A DNA stretch of 43,245 nt, taken from NCBI GenBank assembly GCA_009843915.1, contig VYCM01000138.1:1-43245 (forward strand), given 5' to 3'. Positions 1-7,932 of this stretch are shown here, piece after piece. A model generated the notes under the pieces. That model did not search any database. It was not told the origin of the DNA and saw only the letters and a program-made list of their open reading frames with translations. Numbering within the stretch: the stretch's first letter is position 1; each line of letters begins with the position of its first letter. The stretch comes from Acidimicrobiaceae bacterium. Its GTDB lineage: Bacteria; Actinomycetota; Acidimicrobiia; Acidimicrobiales; Aldehydirespiratoraceae. The translations under genes and the position numbers were made by a program.

Positions 1-31
1 TGCCGTTGACGGTCAGGGTCACAGCTGTCAT
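1..31 (-). CDS. 5' end of a gene leaving the left edge; possibly a [2Fe-2S] small subunit of a CO/xanthine dehydrogenase-type enzyme
   Basis: Only the first ten codons are visible, reading MTAVTLTVNG from an ATG at 31. A GGGAGAAG ribosome-binding site lies about 6 nt upstream of that ATG, so the start is credible. The beta-strand-like TLTVNG opening is typical of CoxS-type [2Fe-2S] ferredoxin subunits of molybdenum hydroxylases, which usually begin with a strand ending in VNG before the cysteine motifs. No cysteine is inside the window, so the family is a guess from ten residues. The gene lies 93 bp downstream of the nucleotidyltransferase gene on the same strand and may share its transcript. 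Confidence 0.4.
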   Translation of the reverse strand, partial: MTAVTLTVNG

Positions 32-124
32 GCGCTTCTCCCTGTGTTGACCGGTTGGGGCTTGTCATCCTGTCGCGGATTTGCGCCGCTGTCGAATGAA
101 ACTCGCAGCGGTCTCGGCCAGCCG

Positions 125-991
125 TCAGGCGGCACCCTCCGAGTCGGCAGCGGGGTGTCCGGCCAGCGCGGTGCGGGCCGCCTCCAGGTCATCGGGGTTC
201 GTCACACCGATCCATGCCTCGGTGGTGGACACCATCCTCACCGACAGCGCCCCCTGGGCCATCCGATCGGCCACGACCGTGGGCAGCAGGCACTCTGCAT
301 CGGCATCACCGCCGTGGTCGGCCAGGAAGTGCTCGAAGCTGTCGCTGATCCAGTCGAACGCCGCGCGAGGGAAGGCCCACAGGTTCATGGACACGATGGT
401 CTCGTCGGTGAGCAGGGCAGCGGGTTCGGATGAAGTGATCGTGCCGTCAGCCTGGCGGGCCACTCCGTGGTGTTCGACGATGCCCGCGAGACGGTCCCCG
501 GAGACCTGGCAAACGCCGCGGCTGACGCTGCCCGTGGCCGAGAGTGTCTGCGCGAGGCCGTATCCGCACAGGCAGGCCTCGTCGTCGGCGAGGCCGGTCG
601 CCGAGGCGGCCAGAGCCGACATCGCCTCCGGGCCGTAGTAGTCGTCGGCGTTGCACACCACGAAGGGGCCGTCGACCTCGGCCGCGGCCACCAGGACGGC
701 GTGAGCGGTGCCCCACGGTTTGGGCCGGGGCGCGCCGTGCTGGTCCTGGCGCACATAGGCGAAGGCGACGCCGGCGTCTTGCAACGCGCCGTGGCGGGCG
801 TCTACATGGGCGCGCAGTACGGATTCGATCTCCGAGCGCACCACCAGCACCGCCTTCGAGGCGCCCGCGCCCGCGGCGGCCGAGATCGCGTAGTCGAGGA
901 AGGCCTCGCCGTCGGGTCCGACCTCGACGAGCTGCTTGTCGCCGCCGAAGCGGCGGCCGATGCCGGCGGCCATCACCACCAGCGTGAACAT
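125..991 (-). CDS. Nucleotidyltransferase family protein (NTP-transferase fold)
   Basis: A 288-residue protein opening with the nucleotide-binding signature of NTP transferases, VVMAAGIGRRFGGDKQL (residues 5-21): a Gly-rich loop, an Arg and a Lys that hold the triphosphate. A second hallmark is VVCNADDYYG near residue 110, where the Asp would coordinate Mg2+. Sugar-phosphate nucleotidyltransferases and LicC-like enzymes join an NTP to a phosphorylated small molecule, and this protein should act in that way in the cytoplasm. Its substrate cannot be read from the sequence. The start at 991 lies 5 nt past the stop of the histidine phosphatase gene, with a GAGAGG motif just before it, so the two are probably translationally coupled. 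There is no attached acyltransferase domain, so it is not a bifunctional GlmU. Confidence 0.75.
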   Translation of the reverse strand: MFTLVVMAAGIGRRFGGDKQLVEVGPDGEAFLDYAISAAAGAGASKAVLVVRSEIESVLRAHVDARHGALQDAGVAFAYVRQDQHGAPRPKPWGTAHAVLVAAAEVDGPFVVCNADDYYGPEAMSALAASATGLADDEACLCGYGLAQTLSATGSVSRGVCQVSGDRLAGIVEHHGVARQADGTITSSEPAALLTDETIVSMNLWAFPRAAFDWISDSFEHFLADHGGDADAECLLPTVVADRMAQGALSVRMVSTTEAWIGVTNPDDLEAARTALAGHPAADSEGAA

Positions 992-996
992 GCCTC

Positions 997-1608
997 TCAG
1001 CGCTCCAGCAGGTGACGCACGTGGTGGGTCTCGTTCATGGAGCGCACCGTTCGCAGGCCGGTGCTGGACGCCGCGACCCGGGTGATGCCGCAGTAGTCGA
1101 CCAGCAACGACAGCGGGTCGTCGATACCGAGCAGTATCTGCAGGTACACACCGGTCACCATGCCGTGGCAGAACACGGCCACCGTGCGGGAGCGGTTGGT
1201 GCGGATCACTTGCTCGAAACCCCGCTCTACCCGGGCCCTGAACTCCTCGTAACCGTCCGAGAAGATGGTCTCGTTGAGGTCGGCGTCGGGGTCGTAGTAG
1301 TGGGCGGTGGCGGGGTCGTCGCGGCTGAATTCCTCCGCGGGCACGTAGATCCGCGACCGGTGGTCGGACTCGCGCAGGTCATCGAGGATCTCGACGGTGA
1401 GGCCGAGTCGCCCGGCCAACGGCTCGGCGGTGCTCACGGCCCGCCTCATCGAGGACGCCACGATGTGATCGATCCCCTCCTCGCTCAGGAAGTCGGCGGT
1501 GGCTTCGGCCTGGAGCCGGCCGACGTCGGCCAGGTCGGGGTCGGCGGAGCCGCCTTCCGGGGCCTCGTCGCGCACCGGACGGGCATGGCGGATAACGAGC
1601 AACTCCAT
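997..1608 (-). CDS. Histidine phosphatase (phosphoglycerate mutase-like) family protein
   Basis: A 203-residue protein of the branch-1 histidine phosphatase superfamily. The N-terminal motif LLVIRHARP contains the catalytic R7-H8 pair. Further expected residues are the Arg in ASSMRRAVSTAEPL (R55/R56), the proton-donor Glu in LRESDHR (E80) and the second His in FCHGM (H148). The family removes phosphate from many small molecules through a phosphohistidine intermediate, and the substrate here is unknown. It lies 35 nt downstream of menC and 5 nt upstream of the nucleotidyltransferase gene, all on one strand, so it probably shares a transcript with the menaquinone genes. Nothing shows that it acts in that pathway. 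The ATG at 1608 is the natural start because the RHA motif follows after six residues. Confidence 0.85.
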   Translation of the reverse strand: MELLVIRHARPVRDEAPEGGSADPDLADVGRLQAEATADFLSEEGIDHIVASSMRRAVSTAEPLAGRLGLTVEILDDLRESDHRSRIYVPAEEFSRDDPATAHYYDPDADLNETIFSDGYEEFRARVERGFEQVIRTNRSRTVAVFCHGMVTGVYLQILLGIDDPLSLLVDYCGITRVAASSTGLRTVRSMNETHHVRHLLER

Positions 1609-1643
1609 CTAGACGCGGAGGCTACCGGGGAGCGGTACCGGTC

Positions 1644-2732
1644 CTAGGGGCTGAGCGGACTAGACGCTGGCTCGGGGACGATCCCGAGGCCCGGAACTGC
1701 GGGCACCGACATGACGCCGGCCGCGACTGGCACCGCTTCGGCCACGTCGGTGGCCAGCAGGTCAGCAGTAGCCAGGCCGTGGGCCCGAGGGTGGCGGCTG
1801 GCCCCGTCCACGGCCGCGGCTACGTGCAGGGCGTGGGCGACGCCCACGGCCGAATCGAGGAAGGAGGTCACCGTCACCGACGCTTCCGCTTCGTGGGCGC
1901 GAGCCGCGATGGCCAGGGCCACGTCAGGGCCACCAAGGGCTTGCGGTTTGACGATCAGGTTGCCGATACCGGCGTCCAGAGCCCGCACGGCATCTGACTC
2001 GTCGCAAATCGACTCGTCCACCGCCGCCGGGACAGGGCCGCGCTGGCTCACGGCCGCGATGGCGTCGATCCCGGCCACCGGCTCCTCGCAGTAGGCGATG
2101 TCGCTGTCCTCTACGCGTTCGAGCACCTCAAGGGCGGTGCGCTCGTCCCAGGCACCGTTGGCATCGAGCCGCAGTTCGGCGGCTGGGCCCAACCCGGCGC
2201 GGGCGGCTCGGATCCGGCTCACGTCGACCTCCGGATCGACCGCGCCCACCTTGAGCTTGACCGCCTGGAAGCCGGCCTCGACCGCATCGTGCGCGGCCTG
2301 CTCGACCTCGGACGGCTCCGGCGCGGCTACGAGAGCGTTGACGGCCACCTCGGAGGCGGGAGCGCAGGACGGGTAGGCCACCAGGCGCCCGGCCAACCGC
2401 TGTCCAGTGCGGAGGGCCTGAAGGTCGGCCCATGCGCCCGCCACGCCCGCTCTCGCGTGCGGCGCGTCGTGCATCGCGGCGAGGACTGCGTCCAGCGCTG
2501 CCTCGCCGCCGCGGGCGAGATCGTCGGAGACGCTCCGCAGCGCGGTCTCAGTGTCGAGCAGGCTGGTGCGTGACCATCCGGGCAGAGGGCTGGCCTCGCC
2601 CCAACCGGTGATGCCGTCAGCGGTCAACGCCACCAGGAACCCGGCCCGGAACCGGATCGAGACCCCGCCGGTCACGAGCGGATCCTTCAAGGCCAGCCGG
2701 AAGGGATGGAGTTCGGCCCGCAACGCGGTCAC
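1644..2732 (-). CDS. menC: o-Succinylbenzoate synthase
   Basis: A 362-residue enolase-superfamily enzyme that dehydrates SHCHC to o-succinylbenzoate, the aromatic precursor of the menaquinone ring. The expected catalytic set is present: the KLK motif (K159, K161) and K262 in IVKPQALGG as acid-base lysines, with metal ligands D190 in LRLDANG, a Glu in YCEEPV (about 216-217) and D239 in AVDESI. Enolase-superfamily members also include dipeptide epimerases and muconate cycloisomerases. The position directly after menF-menD-menH makes MenC much the best reading. The start overlaps the menH stop by 4 bp (ATGA), showing translational coupling. Confidence 0.93.
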   Translation of the reverse strand: MTALRAELHPFRLALKDPLVTGGVSIRFRAGFLVALTADGITGWGEASPLPGWSRTSLLDTETALRSVSDDLARGGEAALDAVLAAMHDAPHARAGVAGAWADLQALRTGQRLAGRLVAYPSCAPASEVAVNALVAAPEPSEVEQAAHDAVEAGFQAVKLKVGAVDPEVDVSRIRAARAGLGPAAELRLDANGAWDERTALEVLERVEDSDIAYCEEPVAGIDAIAAVSQRGPVPAAVDESICDESDAVRALDAGIGNLIVKPQALGGPDVALAIAARAHEAEASVTVTSFLDSAVGVAHALHVAAAVDGASRHPRAHGLATADLLATDVAEAVPVAAGVMSVPAVPGLGIVPEPASSPLSP

Positions 2733-3637
2733 GCGCTCCCCCCTTCTCCGGCCCTGCCTGCCTCGACCCCGGCAATGAAGTCTGCTATCGCCACTGCTGC
2801 CGCATCAGGTTGCTCGACATGCGCGGCGTGCCCGGCACCGTCGATGCGGATGACGCCGGCCCGGGGCAGCCGGGACGTGAGTTGGTCCGCGATTGCACAG
2901 AACTTGGTGTCGTGAGCGCCGACCAGCAGTTGCGTCGGCGTGTCGCAGTCCCCCAGACGCTCGTGCAACGGCGCCATGGCTCCGGTGCCCCCTGCCAGCA
3001 GGCTGCGGGCCAGGCCCTGGGGGTTGGACGCCAGACGCTGGTCCCGGGCGGCTCGCAGGTAGGCCTCGCCCAGCGCGGCCTGTCCTGCAAACAGGGGGTC
3101 GGCCATCCATTCGTCCACAAAGTCCTCGAATTCGGCGAGGATGCGCTCGGCCCGAACTGCGTCGGTCTGGGCCCGCCGGCGCCGCTGCTCGGGCTCGGCT
3201 ATGCCGGCGGACGCTCCGATCAGGGTCAGAGACCGCAGCCGCGGCGATGCCGTGCATCCGAGCGTCAACGCAACCCGGCCACCCATCGAGTAGCCGACCA
3301 GATGGAACGTCTCGCAATCGAGCGCACCGGCAAGGGCGGCTACCTGCCCGGCCATGGCCTCGACCCGGTAGAGGTCGAGGTCGTCGGGCACCTCGGATCG
3401 TCCGTGGCCGACAAGGTCCGGGCAGATGATCCGAGCGGCCAGCCGGGCCGCGAGGGGCTCGGTGAGTGGAGCCATGGCCTGGGCCGAACCGGTGAATCCG
3501 TGCAGCACGACGACGGGCACCCCCGCGGCGGTGCCGCGCTCGGTCACAGCCATCTCGACGCCGCCGGCTCGGATCCGCCTTCTGTGCACCGAATCCCGCT
3601 CCATGACCGGTAGACCGCGCCCGGAACGGTCAGTCAC
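2729..3637 (-). CDS. menH: 2-Succinyl-6-hydroxy-2,4-cyclohexadiene-1-carboxylate (SHCHC) synthase, alpha/beta hydrolase
   Basis: A 302-residue alpha/beta-hydrolase. The oxyanion-hole segment VVLHGFTGS is followed by the nucleophile elbow GYSMGG (S117), an acid residue in LLVGAHD (D243) and the catalytic His in GAGHAAHVEQP (H270). In the menaquinone pathway this fold eliminates pyruvate from SEPHCHC to give SHCHC. Position between menD and menC fixes the assignment better than the fold does, because the fold is shared by many esterases. The GTG start at 3637 overlaps the menD stop by 8 bp. An in-frame ATG at 3604 is the alternative; it would remove 11 N-terminal residues and no motif. Confidence 0.88.
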   Translation of the reverse strand: MTDRSGRGLPVMERDSVHRRRIRAGGVEMAVTERGTAAGVPVVVLHGFTGSAQAMAPLTEPLAARLAARIICPDLVGHGRSEVPDDLDLYRVEAMAGQVAALAGALDCETFHLVGYSMGGRVALTLGCTASPRLRSLTLIGASAGIAEPEQRRRRAQTDAVRAERILAEFEDFVDEWMADPLFAGQAALGEAYLRAARDQRLASNPQGLARSLLAGGTGAMAPLHERLGDCDTPTQLLVGAHDTKFCAIADQLTSRLPRAGVIRIDGAGHAAHVEQPDAAAVAIADFIAGVEAGRAGEGGSA

Positions 3638-5432
3638 GGCCCTGCGCAGCGGCCAGAGCCTGGCGGGCGGCCTGCTGGGCCGCGGCTGTCAGGGCGCGTC
3701 GCTGGGCCACATCGTCGTCGCGGTCGATGTCGACGACCAGCAGGTCGACGCCCGGAGCCCGGGTCGATGCTGCCGCGCTGACTGCGCTGCGCAGCCCGGT
3801 GGACGTGGACACGCGGGCAGCACGAATGCCGGCGAACCCGTCGAGGCCGCACAGGTCGACGCGGTGCGGGGTGCGGAACAGGCGTTCGAAGTCCTGGGGC
3901 GCTATGCGATCGGCCACGGGCAGCAGCGAGAATATCTCGCCGCCGTCGTTGTCCACGCAAACCGCTGTCAGGTGCAGACCGAGACGGTCCGCCGCGGCGA
4001 GGCCGCTCAGATCGTGGAGCAGGGCCAGGTCCCCGGTGTAGAGGGCCACGGTTGCGGAAGGATCGGCCGCGGCGATGCCCAGAGCGGTGGACGCACTGCC
4101 GTCGATGCCGGCGGCGCCCCGGTTGGCGGCGCACACGACCGGTCCGGTGTCGAACACGAAGGCGTCGAGATCCCTCACCGGCAGCGAGTTGGTGGCCACC
4201 AGCACCGCATCGGCGGGCAACGCATCCACGAGGTCCCGCGCCGTTCGGGCCGACAGCTGTGGGTCGCCGTCGATGGCCGCACCGATGGCGCTGCGGGCCG
4301 CTCGGTCGAGCTTCGACCAGGTGTCGAGCCAGCCGCCATCGCGGCCTCGCCCCGGCGGGGAGGCACCGGAAGTGATCGAGCCCAGTGCCTCCACGGAGGC
4401 CGGCATATGGCCGGTGAGGCGGAACACGGCGTGCTCCCAACGGTCCTCGGGATCGATGAGCACGACGTGCCGTGGACGGGTGCGCTCCAACCACAGCCTG
4501 ACCGGCTTGGTGGTGGCGGTGCGCCCGACCAGAACGGCCGCGTCGGGCCTCAACTCCTCGCCGAGGGTCTCGTCAGCCAGCAGGTGATCGGCGGTGGCGA
4601 CCACGCACCCGGACCGCTCCTGGTTGCCGCCGGGGTGGGAGCGGCCCCGGACATGGGTGACGGGCTCGCCCACGAGCGGCCAGCCGGCCCAGGCCGCGAA
4701 CCGCTCGGCTGCGGCGGCCCAGCGCCGTTCCCGGTCCAACCCCCCGCCCGGCCAAGGCCCGGCCACCACCACACCCCGCTCGCATTCGGCAACGATCCCG
4801 GCCAACTGCGCCAGCTCCGCCGACGGAGCCCGACCGTCGTCCTCGCCTGCATGTCCCGCACCGGTGTCCGCAGACGATGCCACCGGCACTGGAACGGCCG
4901 ACACAGGTTCCAGTGGCTCCCGCAGCGGCCAGTTGAGATGGACCGGCCCGGGATCGCGGCCCGAGGCCGACGCGATGGCCGCCTCGGCCCATCCGGCGGC
5001 GGCGCCGCCACCGGCCTCGTCGGGCACCGGCAGGTCGATGCTCCAACGCACGGCGGTCCCGTACAGGCCCACCTGGTCGATGGTCTGGGGCGAGCCCCAT
5101 CCCCGCAGCTCCGGAGGCCGGTCGGCGGTGCACACGATCATGGGAATGCCCGCGTGGGAGGCCTCCACCACCGCGGGGAGGTAGTTGGCGGCCGCGGTTC
5201 CCGAGGTGCACACCAGCACCGCGGGCCGGCCCGAGGCCCGACCCATGCCGAGGGCGAAGAATCCTGCGGAGCGCTCATCGAGTTGGATCCAGGTGCGCAT
5301 CCCGGGCTGGGCGTCGAAGCACAGAGTCAGCGGAGTCGAGCGCGATCCGGGGCTGATCACCGCCTCGGTGACTCCCAGAGCCGCCAGCCGGGCCGCGAAG
5401 GCCGCCACGGTGCGGTAGACGGCGTCGGTCAT
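3630..5432 (-). CDS. menD: SEPHCHC synthase (thiamine diphosphate-dependent)
   Basis: A 600-residue thiamine diphosphate enzyme that joins isochorismate to 2-oxoglutarate, releasing CO2 and forming SEPHCHC. Near the N-terminus are the family blocks ISPGSRSTPL (26-35), LDERSAGFFALG with the cofactor-activating Glu (E53), CTSGTAAANYLPAVVEA and TADRPPELRG. A C-terminal TPP-binding half follows. Length matches the usual 550-600 residues. The gene starts 37 bp after the menF stop and overlaps menH by 8 bp, in an F-D-H-C order that mirrors the reaction sequence. No strong ribosome-binding site stands before the ATG at 5432, which suggests translation depends on the upstream gene. Confidence 0.95.
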   Translation of the reverse strand: MTDAVYRTVAAFAARLAALGVTEAVISPGSRSTPLTLCFDAQPGMRTWIQLDERSAGFFALGMGRASGRPAVLVCTSGTAAANYLPAVVEASHAGIPMIVCTADRPPELRGWGSPQTIDQVGLYGTAVRWSIDLPVPDEAGGGAAAGWAEAAIASASGRDPGPVHLNWPLREPLEPVSAVPVPVASSADTGAGHAGEDDGRAPSAELAQLAGIVAECERGVVVAGPWPGGGLDRERRWAAAAERFAAWAGWPLVGEPVTHVRGRSHPGGNQERSGCVVATADHLLADETLGEELRPDAAVLVGRTATTKPVRLWLERTRPRHVVLIDPEDRWEHAVFRLTGHMPASVEALGSITSGASPPGRGRDGGWLDTWSKLDRAARSAIGAAIDGDPQLSARTARDLVDALPADAVLVATNSLPVRDLDAFVFDTGPVVCAANRGAAGIDGSASTALGIAAADPSATVALYTGDLALLHDLSGLAAADRLGLHLTAVCVDNDGGEIFSLLPVADRIAPQDFERLFRTPHRVDLCGLDGFAGIRAARVSTSTGLRSAVSAAASTRAPGVDLLVVDIDRDDDVAQRRALTAAAQQAARQALAAAQGRD

Positions 5433-5469
5433 GGCTGGGCCGCGGGTCGGGCGACAGCGAGCATCGGGG

Positions 5470-7323
5470 TCAGCGCTCGTCGATTACGTCCAGGAGGGCT
5501 CGGAGTTTGTACGCCGTCTCGGTGAGCTCCTCCGCCGGCCGGGAATCGGCGACCACCCCGGCCCCGGCGAAGAGGCAAGCTCCTTCCGGTCCGGTCAGCG
5601 CGCAGCGCAGCGCAACTCCCATCTCGCCGTTGCCGTCGAGGTCGCACCATCCCACCGGGGCCGCATACCAGCCCCGGTCGAAGCCCTCATGGCGGGCAAT
5701 GAACTCCAGGGAGGCGCCGGTGGGTGTGCCCCCGACGGCTGCGGTGGGATGCAACACGCCCGCCGCCCGCAGCACATCCATGTCGCTCGCTCCGGTCCGC
5801 CGGCGCTGCACCTCCGCGGTGATGGGCGTGTGCAGGTGCTGGACACTATTGAGGCGCATCAGTCCCGGCTCGGCCGGCGCCGGGTCCACCAGTCCCAGAC
5901 CGGCCAGCGCCGCGGTGATGCCGTCCACCACGAAGCGGTGCTCGGACCGGTTCTTGGCCGAGGCCAGAAGTCCGGCCGCGAGGCGCTCATCCGCTTCGGA
6001 GGTGTCGCCCCGGGGGGCGGTTCCGGCCAGAGCAACGGTGTGCAGCCGTGAGCCGTCGAGCGTGACGAGTTCCTCGGGCGTGGCCCCCAGGAAGGTGGTC
6101 TCGCCGACTGAGAACGCGAAGGTCGCGCAGGCCGGGTTGCGCTGCCGGAGCCGGTCGAGGACCGCGACCACGTCGAGGCCCCGATCGAGCATGAGCGTCC
6201 GGGCCAGCACAACCTTGTGGAAGGCGCCCCTGCCGATGGCGGCGACGGCTTCGGAGACGAGAGCCTCGTAGTAGTCGTCACGGTCGCACTCCACCGAAGC
6301 CGCAGCCCAATCGGCCCGGTCGGCAGTAGCCGGCAGGGGCTCAGCCTCGAAGGCTGCCAGTTGCCGCTCCAGCACGGCCTCCGCGGCTGCTTCGTCGCCG
6401 TCGGGGCCGACCCGGGTCGCGGCCAGCACCCAGGTGCCGTCTTCACGATCGATCACGGTCAGCTCGGGAAGCACGATCCGGCAGTCTCCGAACCCTCGCC
6501 AGGACGGTCCCCGGTGCGGACTCCCCCGATCGTTCGCGCTGTGCGGCTGCGAGTCGTTGCCGGCGGCTTCCCTGTTCGCAGCGAACGAGAACCCGCCTAC
6601 CAGCACCGGGGCCGGCCCTTCTGACGGCACCTCGCGCCGGATCCGGGCCGCGAGCACGGCCCGAGCCGCCGAAGCGGCCGAGAACCGGTCATTACCCGTT
6701 GGATCGATGGCCTCGACCTCCCCGATGGCCGCCAAGCCCACGCCTTGGTCCGGTCGCATCCACACGGCGCGCAGGCGGTCGGCGCCGGCCGAGGCGTACA
6801 CCGCCAGCGGGTCGACGCGCCTGTCGAGGCGTCGTGTCCTGACGAGGACGGCGCCGGCCACGATGGCAGGATCGTCGGCTACGCGGGCCATGGCCCTGGC
6901 CCAAAGGGTCCTCTCGAAGTGGCCGACCACGAGCTTGGTGGCCACCGGGACCAGCCGGTTCACGCTGGCGACCAGGGCGGCCCGGTCGGGGCTGTCCCGC
7001 TTGATGTGGCGTTTGAGCAGGTCGATGGCGTCGTCGATCAGGTTCTCGACGTTGGTGACGTGGCGCATGGCCAGGGCGGCCAGCTCCTCGATGGCCACGC
7101 CCTCGCCGACCAGGGTGCGGGCCGCGGCCAGCACGTCGACGTCGTCGGCGCCGAAGAGCTCGCCTTCAGAGCCGTTGTCCAGAGGCGCCAGCAGACCGGC
7201 GTCTATCACGAGGTCGACGACGAAGGCGGGAACGTCGGCCCGTTGGGCGAGCTCCGCCCGGTCGAGCATGAGACCGGCTTGATCGGCTTCAGCTGCGGCG
7301 GCGCTGTCGGGCACGCCCACCAT
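5470..7323 (-). CDS. menF: Isochorismate synthase with an N-terminal MerR-like DNA-binding region
   Basis: The C-terminal two thirds (about residues 165-617) form an isochorismate synthase of the chorismate-binding family, converting chorismate to isochorismate. Diagnostic blocks are FHKVVLART (catalytic Lys near residue 370), FLGATPEEL, LAGTAPRGDT, SEHRFVVDGI, LHPTAAVGGTPTGAS and a C-terminal FAGAGVVADS. Residues about 20-160 are not part of a normal MenF. They resemble a MerR-type winged helix-turn-helix (LDRAELAQRADVPAFVVD, then IDAGLL and DVDVLAAARTLVGEG), followed by a helical segment with LVVGHFERTLW of the kind found behind MerR domains in actinobacteria. The reading frame is unbroken. 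I chose the ATG at 7323, because GAGACT lies 6 nt upstream and it leaves out 17 unlikely residues. The gene leads the menF-D-H-C operon and faces a plus-strand membrane protein gene. Confidence 0.9.
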   Translation of the reverse strand: MVGVPDSAAAAEADQAGLMLDRAELAQRADVPAFVVDLVIDAGLLAPLDNGSEGELFGADDVDVLAAARTLVGEGVAIEELAALAMRHVTNVENLIDDAIDLLKRHIKRDSPDRAALVASVNRLVPVATKLVVGHFERTLWARAMARVADDPAIVAGAVLVRTRRLDRRVDPLAVYASAGADRLRAVWMRPDQGVGLAAIGEVEAIDPTGNDRFSAASAARAVLAARIRREVPSEGPAPVLVGGFSFAANREAAGNDSQPHSANDRGSPHRGPSWRGFGDCRIVLPELTVIDREDGTWVLAATRVGPDGDEAAAEAVLERQLAAFEAEPLPATADRADWAAASVECDRDDYYEALVSEAVAAIGRGAFHKVVLARTLMLDRGLDVVAVLDRLRQRNPACATFAFSVGETTFLGATPEELVTLDGSRLHTVALAGTAPRGDTSEADERLAAGLLASAKNRSEHRFVVDGITAALAGLGLVDPAPAEPGLMRLNSVQHLHTPITAEVQRRRTGASDMDVLRAAGVLHPTAAVGGTPTGASLEFIARHEGFDRGWYAAPVGWCDLDGNGEMGVALRCALTGPEGACLFAGAGVVADSRPAEELTETAYKLRALLDVIDER

Positions 7324-7386
7324 GCTACGAGTCTCGGCTCGGAGCGGGCCGCAGCGGCCCACCCGGCCGGTCACCGGTCATCGGGA

Positions 7387-7392
7387 TAGAGT
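7387..7392 (+). promoter_or_regulatory. -10 element of a leaderless promoter (TAGAGT)
   Basis: TAGAGT lies exactly 6 nt before the ATG at 7399, which places the transcription start at or next to the start codon. There is no ribosome-binding site. The same arrangement recurs at several other genes in this window. Confidence 0.55.
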
Positions 7393-7398
7393 CGGCCC

Positions 7399-7854
7399 AT
7401 GGTCATTGCTGCGGGCACTACCGCCTACAACATCGTCGAGCTGCTCCACGTTCTCACGGTCCTGGTGGCGCTCGCCCCGGTGTTCGTCCATCCGCTGCTG
7501 CGCAAGCAGATGCAGTCGGCAGGCGGCTCCGCGCACCAGCAGCTGGTGGTGGCCATGGCGTCCAACGCACGCCGCCTGTACGGGCCGGCGCTGATCGTGG
7601 CCGGCCTGCTCGGCATCGCCCTCGTCGAGATGTCCGAGGACGCGATCTCGATGACGGAGGGCTGGGTGATCGCCGCCATCGTTATCTGGGTTGTGATGAA
7701 CGGCGTCCTTCACGGCATGATCAGGCCCGCGCTCAAGGCCCAGGGCATCGAGGGGGCGTCGCCGGCGACGGACAAGCGCCTGGAGGTGGGATCAGCGCTG
7801 CTGTCGATCGGGTTCACGGTGCAGTTGATCCTGATGATCTGGCAGCCCGGCTGA
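7399..7854 (+). CDS. Small integral membrane protein (DUF2269-like)
   Basis: A 151-residue protein with about four hydrophobic segments, near residues 8-28 (VELLHVLTVLVALAPVFV), 60-78, 86-106 and 130-148. The short loops carry basic residues and helix 1 contains a His. Size, topology and the N-terminal ELLHVLTV pattern resemble the DUF2269 family of predicted membrane proteins, whose function is unknown. It stands alone, divergent from menF and convergent with the YibE/F gene, and appears to be leaderless. No catalytic motif is visible. The menaquinone operon next door gives no firm functional hint. Confidence 0.65.
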   Translation: MVIAAGTTAYNIVELLHVLTVLVALAPVFVHPLLRKQMQSAGGSAHQQLVVAMASNARRLYGPALIVAGLLGIALVEMSEDAISMTEGWVIAAIVIWVVMNGVLHGMIRPALKAQGIEGASPATDKRLEVGSALLSIGFTVQLILMIWQPG

Positions 7855-7871
7855 TCAACCCGGGCGCACTC

Positions 7872-7926
7872 CCTGAACTTCAATGGGTTAACCACCTCTG
7901 TGGTGGTTAAGTGCTTGAAGTTCAGG
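7872..7926. terminator. Strong two-part hairpin between convergent genes, probable bidirectional terminator
   Basis: CCTGAACTTCAA (7872-7883) pairs perfectly with TTGAAGTTCAGG (7915-7926). Inside it TTAACCACC (7888-7896) pairs with GGTGGTTAA (7902-7910). A 4x4-nt internal loop separates the two stems and TCTGT forms the apical loop. The 21 base pairs fill the 78-bp gap between the stops at 7854 and 7933. There is no T-tract on either side, so a Rho-independent mechanism is not assured. The AT-richness is unlike the neighbours. Confidence 0.7.
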
Positions 7927-7932
7927 ACCGCT

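Noticed and set aside
3426-5525. Long open frame of about 700 codons on the plus strand opposite menD and menH
   Set aside because: It is antisense to proteins with clear family motifs, and its translation is a Gly/Arg-rich composition without any recognisable domain, a usual by-product of GC-rich coding DNA.
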